From contig JAXMEQ010000010.1 of assembly GCA_046348225.1 (NCBI GenBank), forward strand, positions 62,001-126,000: 64,000 bases of DNA, written 5' to 3'. Each line of letters begins with the position of its first letter. The stretch's first letter is position 1. This document shows positions 16,032 to 24,118 of this stretch, one piece after another. Below the pieces are notes generated by a model, which was not told where the DNA came from, ran no database searches, and saw nothing but the letters and a program-made list of their open reading frames with translations. Made by a program: the position numbers and the translations under genes. Source of the DNA: JAXMEQ01 sp046348225 (lineage in GTDB: Bacteria > Pseudomonadota > Gammaproteobacteria > Burkholderiales > Burkholderiaceae_C).

Positions 16032-16595
16032 ATGCTGCCGGGGCTCGAACCCGCCGAATTGCCGGCGGACGCGATCGAAGTCGGGCGCATTGCGGATGCC
16101 TGGGGTATCAAGGGCTGGTTCAAGGTCCTGCCCCACAGCGCCTCGCCCGAGGCGCTTTTTTCGTCCAAACGCTGGTTTCTGCAGCCGTCCGAACGTGGTG
16201 CCAAAACCTTTGCCGGCACGGCCCTGCTGCGCGTGCGCGAGGCCAAGGATCACTCCGACACCATCGTTGCCAGTGCGCATGACATCGACGACCGCACGGC
16301 CGCCGAGGCGTTGCGGGGCGCGCGCATCTTCGTGCCGCGGTCGAGCTTTCCTTCGGCGGCCCAGGACGAGTACTACTGGGTGGACCTGATCGGTCTGCAA
16401 GTCATCAATCGCGAGGGTGAATTGCTCGGCACGGTGCGTGATCTGATGTCCACCGGCCCCCAGACGGTACTGGTGCTGGCCCACGAGGTGAACGGCCAGC
16501 CGCAGGAGCGGCTGATCCCGTTTGTTTCCGCCTATGTGGACCAGGTGGATCTGGCTGCCAGGAAGATCACCGTGGACTGGCAGGCGGACTACTGA
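16032..16595 (+). CDS. rimM: Ribosome maturation factor RimM
   Basis: 187 residues with the N-terminal beta-barrel (IEVGRIADAWGIKGWFKVLP, about 15-34) and the C-terminal PRC-barrel, including YYWVDLIGLQVINREGELLG (about 115-134). RimM binds S19 and promotes maturation of the 30S head. It starts 10 bp after rpsP and precedes trmD by 21 bp, the conserved order. Confidence 0.96.
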   Translation: MLPGLEPAELPADAIEVGRIADAWGIKGWFKVLPHSASPEALFSSKRWFLQPSERGAKTFAGTALLRVREAKDHSDTIVASAHDIDDRTAAEALRGARIFVPRSSFPSAAQDEYYWVDLIGLQVINREGELLGTVRDLMSTGPQTVLVLAHEVNGQPQERLIPFVSAYVDQVDLAARKITVDWQADY

Positions 16596-16616
16596 GCTGC
16601 GCCACACAATCGCGCC

Positions 16617-17363
16617 ATGCGCTTTGATGTCATCACGCTGTTTCCCGAGCTGTTCACGCCGTTCTTCAAGAGCGGGGTGACGCGCCGCGCCTACGAAGGC
16701 GGGCTGGTCGACGTCAGGCTGTGGAACCTGCGTGACTTTGCCGATGGCAACTACCGGCGCGTGGACGACCGGCCGTTTGGGGGTGGTCCGGGCATGGTAA
16801 TGATGGCCGAGCCGCTGGCCCGCTGCCTCGATGCGGTGCGTGCGGATCGGGCCGACCGGGTGCCCGTGGTGCTGTTCTCGCCCGTCGGTGCGCGGCTGGA
16901 CCACGCGGCGGTGACGCAGTGGTCGGCCAGTGCTGGCGCCGTGCTGGTGTGCGGCCGCTACGAGGGCATCGACCAGCGCTTCATCGACGCCCATGTGGAT
17001 GTGCAGATCAGCCTTGGCGACTTCGTGCTCTCCGGCGGCGAGATTGCCGCCATGGCGCTGCTGGACGCGGTGGCCCGGCTGCAACCCGGCGTGCTCAACG
17101 ACGAAGGCAGCCACCAGATGGACAGCTTCAACACGGCACTGGACGGCCTGCTCGATTGCCCGCACTACACGCGCCCCGAGCACTGGGCGGGCCACGACGT
17201 GCCGGCGCCGCTGCTGTCCGGTCACCACGTCCAGATCGAGCGGTGGCGCCGTGACCGCCGGCTGGAGGCGACGGCGCGGCTGCGGCCGGAGCTGATCGAG
17301 GCGGCCAGGCGGGCCGGACGGTTGAGCCCGGCTGACGAGGTGTTCTTGTCAAAACTGCAATAA
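16617..17363 (+). CDS. trmD: tRNA (guanine-37-N1)-methyltransferase
   Basis: 248 residues, matching TrmD, which methylates G37 of tRNAs with a G at position 36 using S-adenosylmethionine and prevents +1 frameshifting. The start MRFDVITLFPELF, the segment DDRPFGGGPGMVM, and the trefoil-knot elements CGRYEGIDQRFID and ISLGDFVLSGGE are present. The catalytic Asp lies in the SHQMDSF region. The rplS promoter begins within its last codons. Confidence 0.97.
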   Translation: MRFDVITLFPELFTPFFKSGVTRRAYEGGLVDVRLWNLRDFADGNYRRVDDRPFGGGPGMVMMAEPLARCLDAVRADRADRVPVVLFSPVGARLDHAAVTQWSASAGAVLVCGRYEGIDQRFIDAHVDVQISLGDFVLSGGEIAAMALLDAVARLQPGVLNDEGSHQMDSFNTALDGLLDCPHYTRPEHWAGHDVPAPLLSGHHVQIERWRRDRRLEATARLRPELIEAARRAGRLSPADEVFLSKLQ

Positions 17364-17375
17364 ATCGTTTATAAT
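17346..17375 (+). promoter_or_regulatory. Promoter of rplS
   Basis: TTGTCA (17346-17351), 18 bases, TATAAT (17370-17375). It starts inside the end of trmD and gives rplS its own transcript with a leader of about 90 bases. The sequence after the -10 (CAAAGGCTTTTC) closely matches that after the rpsP -10. Confidence 0.75.
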
Positions 17376-17473
17376 CAAAGGCTTTTCGATCCTCTGCCGC
17401 ATTCCGGGCGAACGCTTCCAGCGCTCCTGCCCACCCTTATCAACAAACTGCGCGCACGATCACAGAGGTAAGC

Positions 17474-17851
17474 ATGAATCTGATCCAGACCCTCGAGCAG
17501 GAAGAAATCGCCCGTCTCGGCAAGAAAATCCCCGAATTCGCCCCCGGCGACACGGTCATCGTGAGCGTGAACGTGGTGGAAGGCACCCGCAAGCGCGTGC
17601 AGGCCTACGAAGGTGTCGTGATTGCCAAGCGCAACCGCGGCCTGAACAGCGGCTTCACCGTGCGCAAGATCTCCAGCGGCGAAGGCGTGGAGCGTACCTT
17701 CCAGACCTACAGCCCGCTGATCGCCGGCATCGAAGTCAAGCGTCGCGGCGATGTGCGCCGTGCCAAGCTGTACTACCTGCGTGACCGCAGCGGCAAGTCG
17801 GCCCGCATCAAGGAAAAGCTCACGGCCAAGGTGGTTGCCGCCGCCGAATAA
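17474..17851 (+). CDS. rplS: 50S ribosomal protein L19
   Basis: 125 residues with the typical N-terminus MNLIQTLEQEEIARLGKKIP and the core FAPGDTVIVSVNVVEGTRKR and RRAKLYYLRDRSGKSARIKE. L19 sits at the 30S-50S interface. AGAGGTAAGC precedes the ATG. It ends the rpsP cluster and is followed by an intrinsic terminator. Confidence 0.98.
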   Translation: MNLIQTLEQEEIARLGKKIPEFAPGDTVIVSVNVVEGTRKRVQAYEGVVIAKRNRGLNSGFTVRKISSGEGVERTFQTYSPLIAGIEVKRRGDVRRAKLYYLRDRSGKSARIKEKLTAKVVAAAE

Positions 17852-17869
17852 GCCGCGCGCCTTGCCATC

Positions 17870-17904
17870 AGCCGCCGCCAGCGTCAAGCTCGTGGCGGCT
17901 TTTT
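17870..17904 (+). terminator. Intrinsic terminator after rplS
   Basis: AGCCGCC (17870-17876) pairs with GGCGGCT (17894-17900), followed by a T-run to 17904. Loop of 17 bases. Confidence 0.7.
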
Positions 17905-17923
17905 CATTCTGACCACCCGAGCC

Positions 17924-18631
17924 ATGACCGAGCCCCAGGTAACTGCCGATACGCCGCTGTCCAAGCTGCCGAACTTCGACCCGCGCGCCGTGCCGGTCAT
18001 CGGCATTGACGGCCACCTGCCGGCGGTTCCGCGCGAGGCACTTTCGCCCGACGCCATCCGGCAGCGCTTTGCCGCGCCGCCGCAGTGGGAGCCCGAGGTC
18101 TGGCTGGAACGCAAGTTTGCAGACCGCGAACCCGCGCAGGCCTCGGTGCTGGTTGCGATCGTCATGCGCGAACGACCCACCATCCTGCTGACCGAACGCA
18201 CCACGCACTTGTCCACCCATTCCGGGCAAGTGGCGTTCCCCGGCGGCAAGGCCGACCCGACCGATGCGGATGCGGCCCATACGGCGCTGCGTGAAGCGCA
18301 GGAAGAAATCGGGCTGGCGCCATCCCTGGTCGAGGTGGTGGGGACCCTGCCCACCTACACCACGGGTACACAGTTCATCATCACGCCGGTGGTGGCGCTG
18401 GTCCGGCCGGACCACCGGCTGGCGATCAATGCGTTTGAAGTGGCCGACGCGTTCGAGGTGCCGCTGGACTTCCTCATGAACCCGCGGCACCACCATCGTC
18501 ATGCGTTCGAGTGGGGCGGGGTGCGACGCGAGTGGTTTTCCATGCCCTACATGGACGGTCTGACCGAGCGCTTCATCTGGGGGGCGACCGCCGGCATGCT
18601 GCGCAATTTCTACCGGTTCCTGGCCGCCTGA
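17924..18631 (+). CDS. NUDIX hydrolase, CoA pyrophosphatase type
   Basis: A 235-residue NUDIX enzyme. It carries the CoA-specific signature LLTERTTHLSTHSGQVAFPG (about 87-106), running straight into the Nudix box (GGKADPTDADAAHTALREAQ, then EEIGL). This pair marks the coenzyme-A diphosphatases (CoAse, NudL-like), which split CoA into phosphopantetheine and 3',5'-ADP. It is longer than NudL (192) because of an N-terminal extension of about 60 residues, common in betaproteobacteria. It lies 23 bp after the rplS terminator region. Confidence 0.88.
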   Translation: MTEPQVTADTPLSKLPNFDPRAVPVIGIDGHLPAVPREALSPDAIRQRFAAPPQWEPEVWLERKFADREPAQASVLVAIVMRERPTILLTERTTHLSTHSGQVAFPGGKADPTDADAAHTALREAQEEIGLAPSLVEVVGTLPTYTTGTQFIITPVVALVRPDHRLAINAFEVADAFEVPLDFLMNPRHHHRHAFEWGGVRREWFSMPYMDGLTERFIWGATAGMLRNFYRFLAA

Positions 18632-18679
18632 CGCCGGCCCTTCGCCGGAGGGCGGATAGCGCACCGCTATCATTGCCCC

Positions 18680-19687
18680 ATGAGCTTCTTCGCGATCCTG
18701 TTTGCACTGCTGATTGAGCAGGTCCGTCCGCTCGCACAACACAACCCCGTCCATGCCGGCCTGCGCGTTTGGGCCCGTTCGGTCAGCCGCAACTTCGACG
18801 CCGGCAAGGCCCATCATGGCTGGGTGGCGTGGTCCCTCGCCGTGCTGCTGCCATCAGCGGCCGCGCTGGGCGTCTACTGGCTGCTCGACTGGCTGGCGGG
18901 CTGGCCGTTCGCCATGCTCTGGAGCGTGGCCGTGCTGTACACCACGCTCGGCTTCCGGCAGTTCAGCCATCACTTCACCGGCATCCGCGACGCGCTGGAC
19001 GGCGGCGACGAAGGCCGGGCGCGCGAGTTGCTCGCCCAGTGGCAGCAGGTGGATTCCAGCGAGCTGCCGCGCCGCGAAATCGTTCGTCACGTGATCGAGT
19101 ATTCCGTGCTGGCCGCGCATCGCCATGTGTTTGGGGTGCTGGGCTGGTTCTCGGTGCTCGCGGCCTTCGGCTTTGGACCGGCGGGGGCCGTGCTCTATCG
19201 CATGGCCGAGTTTGTGGCGCGCTACTGGAAGCACCGCAGCAAGACCCAGACGCAGCCGGCCAGTGCCGCGCTGCAGCACGCCGCCGCCCGCGCCTGGGGC
19301 GTGATTGACTGGTTGCCCGCGCGCGCCGCGGCGCTCGGCTTTGCGGTCGTTGGCAGCTTCGAAGAGGCCATCGATTGCTGGCGCAACCATGCCCAGCGCT
19401 TCCCGGATGACAACGACGGCGTGATCCTGGCCGCCACCTCCGGCGCCATCAACGTACGGCTCGGCGGCGAGGCCCTCAAGGCGGCTTTCTCGCCCAACAG
19501 TTCGCAGCCGTTCCAGGCGGCGACGGAGTCGGCGGAGACCGTGGATGCGCCCATCGGCACCGACGCCACGCCCGGACGCGAGCCGGACATCGCCCACCTG
19601 CGCAGTGTGGTGGGACTGGTGTGGCGCTCGGTGGTGCTCTGGATGGTGTTGCTGGCCCTGCTGACGCTGGCGCGCCTGCTCGGCTGA
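18680..19687 (+). CDS. CobD/CbiB-family membrane protein
   Basis: A 335-residue membrane protein that starts FAILFALLIEQVRPL and contains EEAIDCWRN, FPDDNDGVILAATSGAINVRLGG and hydrophobic segments at about 56-80 and near the C-terminus. It falls in the CobD/CbiB family, whose cobalamin-pathway members join aminopropanol phosphate to cobyric acid. No other cobalamin gene is nearby, so this conserved betaproteobacterial branch may have another role. The next gene 3 bp downstream encodes a HisC-type aminotransferase, an association that mirrors the CbiB/CobC pairing of B12 loci. Confidence 0.75.
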   Translation: MSFFAILFALLIEQVRPLAQHNPVHAGLRVWARSVSRNFDAGKAHHGWVAWSLAVLLPSAAALGVYWLLDWLAGWPFAMLWSVAVLYTTLGFRQFSHHFTGIRDALDGGDEGRARELLAQWQQVDSSELPRREIVRHVIEYSVLAAHRHVFGVLGWFSVLAAFGFGPAGAVLYRMAEFVARYWKHRSKTQTQPASAALQHAAARAWGVIDWLPARAAALGFAVVGSFEEAIDCWRNHAQRFPDDNDGVILAATSGAINVRLGGEALKAAFSPNSSQPFQAATESAETVDAPIGTDATPGREPDIAHLRSVVGLVWRSVVLWMVLLALLTLARLLG

Positions 19688-19689
19688 GC

Positions 19690-20763
19690 ATGTCGTCCGG
19701 CAACAGGTTCTGGAGCCCGGTCGTCCACGACCTGGTGCCTTATGTGCCCGGTGAACAGCCGCGCATGCCGGGTCTGGTCAAACTCAACACCAACGAGAAC
19801 CCTTACCCGCCGTCGCCGCGTGTGGTGCAGGCCATCCAGCACACCGCCGCGCTCGGGCTGCAACGCTACCCGGACCCGGAGTCCACTGCATTGCGCGAGG
19901 CCATTGCGCGCCACCATGGCATCGACGCCGCGCAGGTGTTCGTCGGCAACGGCTCGGACGAGGTCCTGGCCCACGCATTTTTGGCGTTCTTCCAGCAGGA
20001 CCGCGCAGTGCTGATGCCCGATGTCACGTACAGCTTCTACCAGGTCTATTGCGGCCTGTATGGCATCGCGGTCGAACAGGTGCCGCTGGACGCGGCGTTG
20101 CGCATCCGGGTGGCCGACTTTGCCCGCCGGCCCGGCGCCGGGGGCGTGGTGCTCGCCAACCCCAATGCACCGACGGGTGTACCCCTGCCGCTGGCCGACA
20201 TCGAGCAGCTGTTGCAGGCCCACCCGGGGCAGGTGGTGCTGGTGGATGAGGCCTACGTCGACTTTGGCGCGCAAAGCGCCATCGGTCTGATCCGCCGCTA
20301 CCCGAACCTGCTGGTGGTGCACACGCTGTCCAAGAGCCGGTCACTGGCGGGCCTGCGGGTCGGATTCGCGGCCGGCTCGCCGGACCTTGTGCAGGCGCTG
20401 GTACGCGTCAAGAACAGCTTCAACTCCTACCCGCTTGACAGCCTGGCGCAGGCCGGTGCCGTGGCCGCGTACGAAGACCAGGCGTACTTTGAGCAGACCT
20501 GCCAGGCCGTGATGACCAGCCGCGAGTCGCTGGCACACGAGCTCCGGGCGCTGGGCTTCGACGTGCTTCCTTCTGCTGCCAACTTCGTGTTCGCGCGTCA
20601 CCCGTCGCATGACGCTGCGGCGCTGGCTGCCGGACTGCGCGCGCAGGCGGTGCTGGTGCGCCACTTTCGCCTGTCCCGCATTGAGCAGTTCCTGCGCATC
20701 AGCATCGGCACGCCCGGGCAGTGCGCGGCGCTGCTGCAGGCACTGCGCACGCTGCTTCAGTAG
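19690..20763 (+). CDS. hisC: Histidinol-phosphate aminotransferase
   Basis: A 357-residue class-II PLP aminotransferase: VKLNTNENPYPPSP (about 31-44), GNGSDEVL, the Asn of NPNAPTG, DEAYVDF, the PLP Lys in HTLSKSRSLAGLRVGF (about 220-235) and FLRISIGT near the C-terminus. HisC transfers an amino group from glutamate to imidazole-acetol phosphate in histidine synthesis. Start 19690 is chosen 3 bp after the CobD/CbiB stop. A second activity on threonine phosphate (CobC) cannot be excluded. Its stop overlaps rsgA on the other strand by 7 bp. Confidence 0.9.
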   Translation: MSSGNRFWSPVVHDLVPYVPGEQPRMPGLVKLNTNENPYPPSPRVVQAIQHTAALGLQRYPDPESTALREAIARHHGIDAAQVFVGNGSDEVLAHAFLAFFQQDRAVLMPDVTYSFYQVYCGLYGIAVEQVPLDAALRIRVADFARRPGAGGVVLANPNAPTGVPLPLADIEQLLQAHPGQVVLVDEAYVDFGAQSAIGLIRRYPNLLVVHTLSKSRSLAGLRVGFAAGSPDLVQALVRVKNSFNSYPLDSLAQAGAVAAYEDQAYFEQTCQAVMTSRESLAHELRALGFDVLPSAANFVFARHPSHDAAALAAGLRAQAVLVRHFRLSRIEQFLRISIGTPGQCAALLQALRTLLQ

Positions 20764-21680
20764 CGCGCCGGTTGCGACAGTTCGGCAAACAGGTCGCTAT
20801 AAATTTTATAGCGCCTTGCGCATATTTCATGGGGGCCAGGGGCTGATTTGACCTGGGCGATGACGCCGCAGCCGGGTTCGTGCAAGTGGCTGCAGTTGTA
20901 GAACCTGCAGTGCTCCGTGTGAGGCTTCAGGTCGGGCATCAGGTGGGCCAGATGCATGGGGTCGATGTGGTTCAGACCGAATTCCTGGAATCCGGGTGAG
21001 TCGATTAGGGCCGTGGTGCGCCCGGCGTCGACCCAGTACCAGGTCGTGCTGGTGGTGGTGTGCTTGCCCGAGTTGAGTGCCTGCGAAATCTCGTTGGTCT
21101 CGGCCAGCGCACCGGGCACCAGCAGGTTGATCAGCGTGCTCTTGCCCGCCCCCGACGGGCCCAGCACGAGCGTGGTCTTGCCCTCCAGATGCTTGAGCAG
21201 GTGGTTGCGGTCCACATCGCCGGACAGGCGCAGGCACAGCGGCAGCACGCCGTAGCGCATGCGCTGGTAGGGCAGCAGCCGGCCCCAGGCCCGCTCGAAG
21301 GGCTCGACCAGGTCGCTCTTGTTCAGCGCGATGATGGGCGTGATGTGCTCGGCTTCTGCCGCAATCAGTGCCCGGGAAAGCTGGCTCTCGGAGAACTCGG
21401 GTTCTGCGGCGATCAGGATCAGCACCTGGTCAAGATTGGCCGCAAATGACTTGGTGCGCACTTCGTCCTGCCGGTAAAAAAGGTTGCGCCGCTCCTCGAT
21501 TTTTTCGATTGTGCCTTCGTCCTGCGTGGGTTGCCACCGCACGCGGTCCCCCACCACCACCTGGCTCTTCTTGCCCCGCGGGTGACAGATCACGCGCCGG
21601 CCTTCGGGCGTTTCCACGAGGCAATGCCGGCCAAAACTGCCGACGACCAGCCCGGTGTTCAGCGTGGTGGCAGAGGCCAA
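20757..21680 (-). CDS. rsgA: Ribosome small-subunit GTPase A
   Basis: A 307-residue circularly permuted GTPase: OB fold (about 8-70), G4 NKSDL, then G1 GPSGAGKSTLINLL (about 176-189) and G3 DSPGFQEFGL, followed by the C-terminal zinc finger with CRFYNCSHLHEPGC. It acts late in 30S maturation. Residues of about 277-295 (PGPHEICARRYKIYSDL region) are encoded by dispersed-repeat copy A, so the protein's tail appears partly repeat-derived. It follows phhB by 9 bp in the M48-phhB-rsgA unit. Confidence 0.93.
   Translation of the reverse strand: MASATTLNTGLVVGSFGRHCLVETPEGRRVICHPRGKKSQVVVGDRVRWQPTQDEGTIEKIEERRNLFYRQDEVRTKSFAANLDQVLILIAAEPEFSESQLSRALIAAEAEHITPIIALNKSDLVEPFERAWGRLLPYQRMRYGVLPLCLRLSGDVDRNHLLKHLEGKTTLVLGPSGAGKSTLINLLVPGALAETNEISQALNSGKHTTTSTTWYWVDAGRTTALIDSPGFQEFGLNHIDPMHLAHLMPDLKPHTEHCRFYNCSHLHEPGCGVIAQVKSAPGPHEICARRYKIYSDLFAELSQPARY
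20796..20850 (+). repeat. Dispersed palindromic element, copy A
   Basis: Head GCTATAAATTTTATAGC (20796-20812) is a perfect 8+1+8 palindrome. The tail is GCCTTGCGCA, seven bases, then TGGGGGCCAGG. It lies within the 3' end of rsgA on the opposite strand and encodes about 18 residues near the C-terminus. Confidence 0.85.
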
Positions 21681-21689
21681 GCGGGGGTC

Positions 21690-22025
21690 TCAGCCCAGCA
21701 GCGCGTCGACCGCGGCCGCGCAGGTGAAGTCCGTCTCCGAGATGCCCTTGACGTCGTGCGTGTTGAAACGCACCACGCAGCGGTTGTAGTGCACGGACAG
21801 GTCAGGGTGGTGGTCTTGCGCATTGGCAATGAAGGCCAGCGCGTTCACGAAGGAAATGGTTTCGTAGTAGTTGGCGAACGTGTAGGTCTTCTCGATGGCG
21901 ACGTCGGCTCCGTCGCCACTGAGCTGCCAGCCTGGCGCGCTGGCCAGCCGTGTCACGACTTCGGTGGGCGTGAGGGCGCGGCGCGGGTGCTGCGACCAGT
22001 CCGTGTTTTTCAACATGCTGCTCAT
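21690..22025 (-). CDS. phhB: Pterin-4-alpha-carbinolamine dehydratase
   Basis: A 111-residue PCD/DCoH family enzyme. The signature AQDHHPDLSVHYNRCVVRF (about 69-87) and THDVKGISETD contain the catalytic histidines. It dehydrates 4a-hydroxytetrahydropterin produced by aromatic amino-acid hydroxylases. No phenylalanine hydroxylase is adjacent. It overlaps the M48 peptidase gene by 4 bp and precedes rsgA. Confidence 0.93.
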   Translation of the reverse strand: MSSMLKNTDWSQHPRRALTPTEVVTRLASAPGWQLSGDGADVAIEKTYTFANYYETISFVNALAFIANAQDHHPDLSVHYNRCVVRFNTHDVKGISETDFTCAAAVDALLG

Positions 22026-23278
22026 GCATTCATCCTTACAAGCCGCTCGGAGGCGGGGGGGTGGGAGTAGTAGAACTTCACGAACACCGGGTCCGGGGTG
22101 AGGGTCGAGGCGTTGTCTTCGTACAGCTTGAGCAGGGCGGTGCTCAGGTCCTGGCCGCTGGTTTGCGTGACGGCAAAGGCGTCAGCCTGGAATTCGTGCT
22201 TTCGCGACATCTGTGCGAACAGGGGCGACACAAAGAAGGTGAACACCGGCACCGCCAGCAGGAACAGCAGCAGCGCCAGCGCATCGTTGGGCGCGCCCAT
22301 GTTGGGCCGAACGCCCAGTCCGGTGTAGAACCACGCCTGCGTGGACAGCCAGCCCAGCAGTGCAAAGCCCAGCAGGCTCATGGCAAACAGCGCCACGATG
22401 CGCTGGATGATGTGCCTGTGCCGGAAGTGCCCGAGCTCGTGCGCCAGCACCGCGTCCACCTCGCCCGGGGAAAGCTTGGCCAGCAAGGTGTCATAGAACA
22501 CCACGCGCTTGGCGGCGCCGAAGCCGGTGAAATAGGCATTGGCATGGGCGCTGCGCTTGCTGCCATCCATCACGAACAGCCCCTTGGCGGCGAAACCGCA
22601 GCGCTGCATCAGCGCCGTCACGCGGGCCTTGAGGGTTTCGTCCTCCAGCGGCTGGAACTTGTTGAACAGCGGCGCAATGAAGGTCGGATAGATCAGCAGC
22701 AGCAACAGGTTGAATCCCATCCACACGCCCCAGGCCCAGAGCCACCACACAACGCCTGCCGCGCCCATGAGCCACAGGATCAGCGCAGCGATCGGCGTGC
22801 CGATCAGGAGGCCCACTGCGGTGGACTTGGCCAGGTCCGCCAGCCACAGCGCGGGTGTCATCTTGTTGAAGCCGAAGCGCTGCTCGATCACGAACGTCTG
22901 GTACAGCGTGAACGGCAGGTCGATCAGTCCGCCGATCAGCATGAAGCAGCCCAGCAGCGCCAGCTGTTGCAGCATGCCGCCGCCCATCCAGCCCAGCAGC
23001 GTCCTGTTCAGGGCATCCAGGCCGCCCAGCAGCGTCCAGCCCAGCAGCACGGCAGCGCCGAATGCGAGTTCCAGCAGACCGAAGCGGGCCTTGGCCACGG
23101 TGTAGTCGGCCGCTTTCTGGTGGGCCGCCAGTGAAATCGTGCTGGCAAATGGCGCCGGCACCACGCTGCGGTGCCGCGCGACGTGGCGGATCTGGCGTGA
23201 CGCCAGCCAGAACTTGACCAGCAGGCCGGCCACCAGGGCTGCCGCGAAAGCAAAGGTCAGATAGAGCGAGTAGGGCAT
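22022..23278 (-). CDS. M48-family membrane metallopeptidase (Ste24-like)
   Basis: A 418-residue integral-membrane zinc peptidase of the Ste24/CAAX-protease type. HELGH at about 280-284 supplies two zinc ligands, and the Glu of KHEFQADAFAV (about 352-362) the third. Several transmembrane helices precede the catalytic region. Bacterial members take part in membrane-protein quality control or process unknown substrates; HtpX is a shorter relative. Leads the unit M48-phhB-rsgA and is divergent from orn. Confidence 0.9.
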   Translation of the reverse strand: MPYSLYLTFAFAAALVAGLLVKFWLASRQIRHVARHRSVVPAPFASTISLAAHQKAADYTVAKARFGLLELAFGAAVLLGWTLLGGLDALNRTLLGWMGGGMLQQLALLGCFMLIGGLIDLPFTLYQTFVIEQRFGFNKMTPALWLADLAKSTAVGLLIGTPIAALILWLMGAAGVVWWLWAWGVWMGFNLLLLLIYPTFIAPLFNKFQPLEDETLKARVTALMQRCGFAAKGLFVMDGSKRSAHANAYFTGFGAAKRVVFYDTLLAKLSPGEVDAVLAHELGHFRHRHIIQRIVALFAMSLLGFALLGWLSTQAWFYTGLGVRPNMGAPNDALALLLFLLAVPVFTFFVSPLFAQMSRKHEFQADAFAVTQTSGQDLSTALLKLYEDNASTLTPDPVFVKFYYSHPPASERLVRMNA

Positions 23279-23338
23279 AGCCGGGCAGTTTAGCGCCCGC
23301 GCCGCAAGGCAAGGGGAGGTTCAGCGACAATCACCCGC

Positions 23339-23911
23339 ATGTCTGAAGCCAATTCCCTCCTTGCAAAATCCGACCAGAACCTGATCTGGCTCGACTGTGA
23401 AATGACCGGTCTCGACCCGGAGCGCGACCGCCTGATCGAGATTGCGGTGATCGTCACCGGCCCGAACCTGGTGCCGCGCATTGAAGGCCCGGTGCTGGTC
23501 ATTCACCAGAGCGACGAGCAACTCGACCAGATGGACGCCTGGAACAAGGGCACGCATGGCCGCAGTGGGTTGATCGACAAGGTCAAGGCATCAAGCGTGA
23601 CGGAGGCCGACGCCGAACAGCAGATTCTGGCGTTCCTGTCGGCTTACTCGCCCAAGGGTGTCGCCCCCCTGTGCGGCAACACCATCGGGCAGGACCGCCG
23701 CTTTCTGGTGAAGTACATGCCGAAGCTGGAGGCGTTTTTCCACTACCGCAATGTGGATGTGAGCACGCTCAAGGAGCTGGCCAAGCGCTGGCGGCCTGAC
23801 GTGTACAACGCGTTCAGGAAGCAGCAGAAACACACGGCGCTGGCCGACGTGCACGAGTCCATCGACGAGATGGCGCACTACCGCGAACACTTCCTGAAAA
23901 TGGCGTCGTGA
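23339..23911 (+). CDS. orn: Oligoribonuclease
   Basis: A 190-residue DEDDh exonuclease that degrades 2-5-nt RNAs and dinucleotides such as pGpG. ExoI motif LIWLDCEMTGLDPERD (about 17-32, Asp/Glu ligands), ExoII around GNTIGQDRRFLVKYMP, and ExoIII DVHESIDEMAHYREHF (about 170-185) with the catalytic His are all present. Length matches the family (about 180-190). Confidence 0.97.
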   Translation: MSEANSLLAKSDQNLIWLDCEMTGLDPERDRLIEIAVIVTGPNLVPRIEGPVLVIHQSDEQLDQMDAWNKGTHGRSGLIDKVKASSVTEADAEQQILAFLSAYSPKGVAPLCGNTIGQDRRFLVKYMPKLEAFFHYRNVDVSTLKELAKRWRPDVYNAFRKQQKHTALADVHESIDEMAHYREHFLKMAS

Positions 23912-23942
23912 ACGGGCGTTAGGTAAAAACCCGAATCCGTGC

Positions 23943-24099
23943 CATAATCGCAGGCTGCGCTGCCAAATGGCGGCGCATTGTGCATCTCCCTTCACACACC
24001 GGCTCACCGAATGAGCCTCACCAGCGCCAGCCGGCCTGGATGTCGTTTGATGGTTGATGTTTTTTAACCATTAACGACAGCGCACCCCGCCTTGGGGTG
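23943..24099 (+). promoter_or_regulatory. Promoter and structured leader of the RhlE-type helicase gene
   Basis: CATAAT (23943-23948) is a plausible -10, giving a transcript start near 23955. Four hairpins follow: 23956-23977 (9 bp with one G-U, loop AAAT), 24001-24017 (GGCTCA/TGAGCC), 24042-24078 (GTCGTT+ATGGTT paired with AACCAT+AACGAC, a 12-bp stem with a small internal loop and a T-rich loop), and 24083-24099 (CACCCC/GGGGTG), 20 bases before the ATG. Long structured leaders are known for cold-regulated helicase genes. The function here is inferred. Confidence 0.5.
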
Positions 24100-24118
24100 A
24101 CGTTGCGTGTGAGTAAAC

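Noticed and set aside
18655..18671. Perfect small palindrome GATAGCG-CAC-CGCTATC before the CobD/CbiB gene
   Set aside because: It shares GATAGC/GCTATC with the dispersed element but lacks the 17-base head spacing and the tail. Too short to assign as a copy or operator without more instances.
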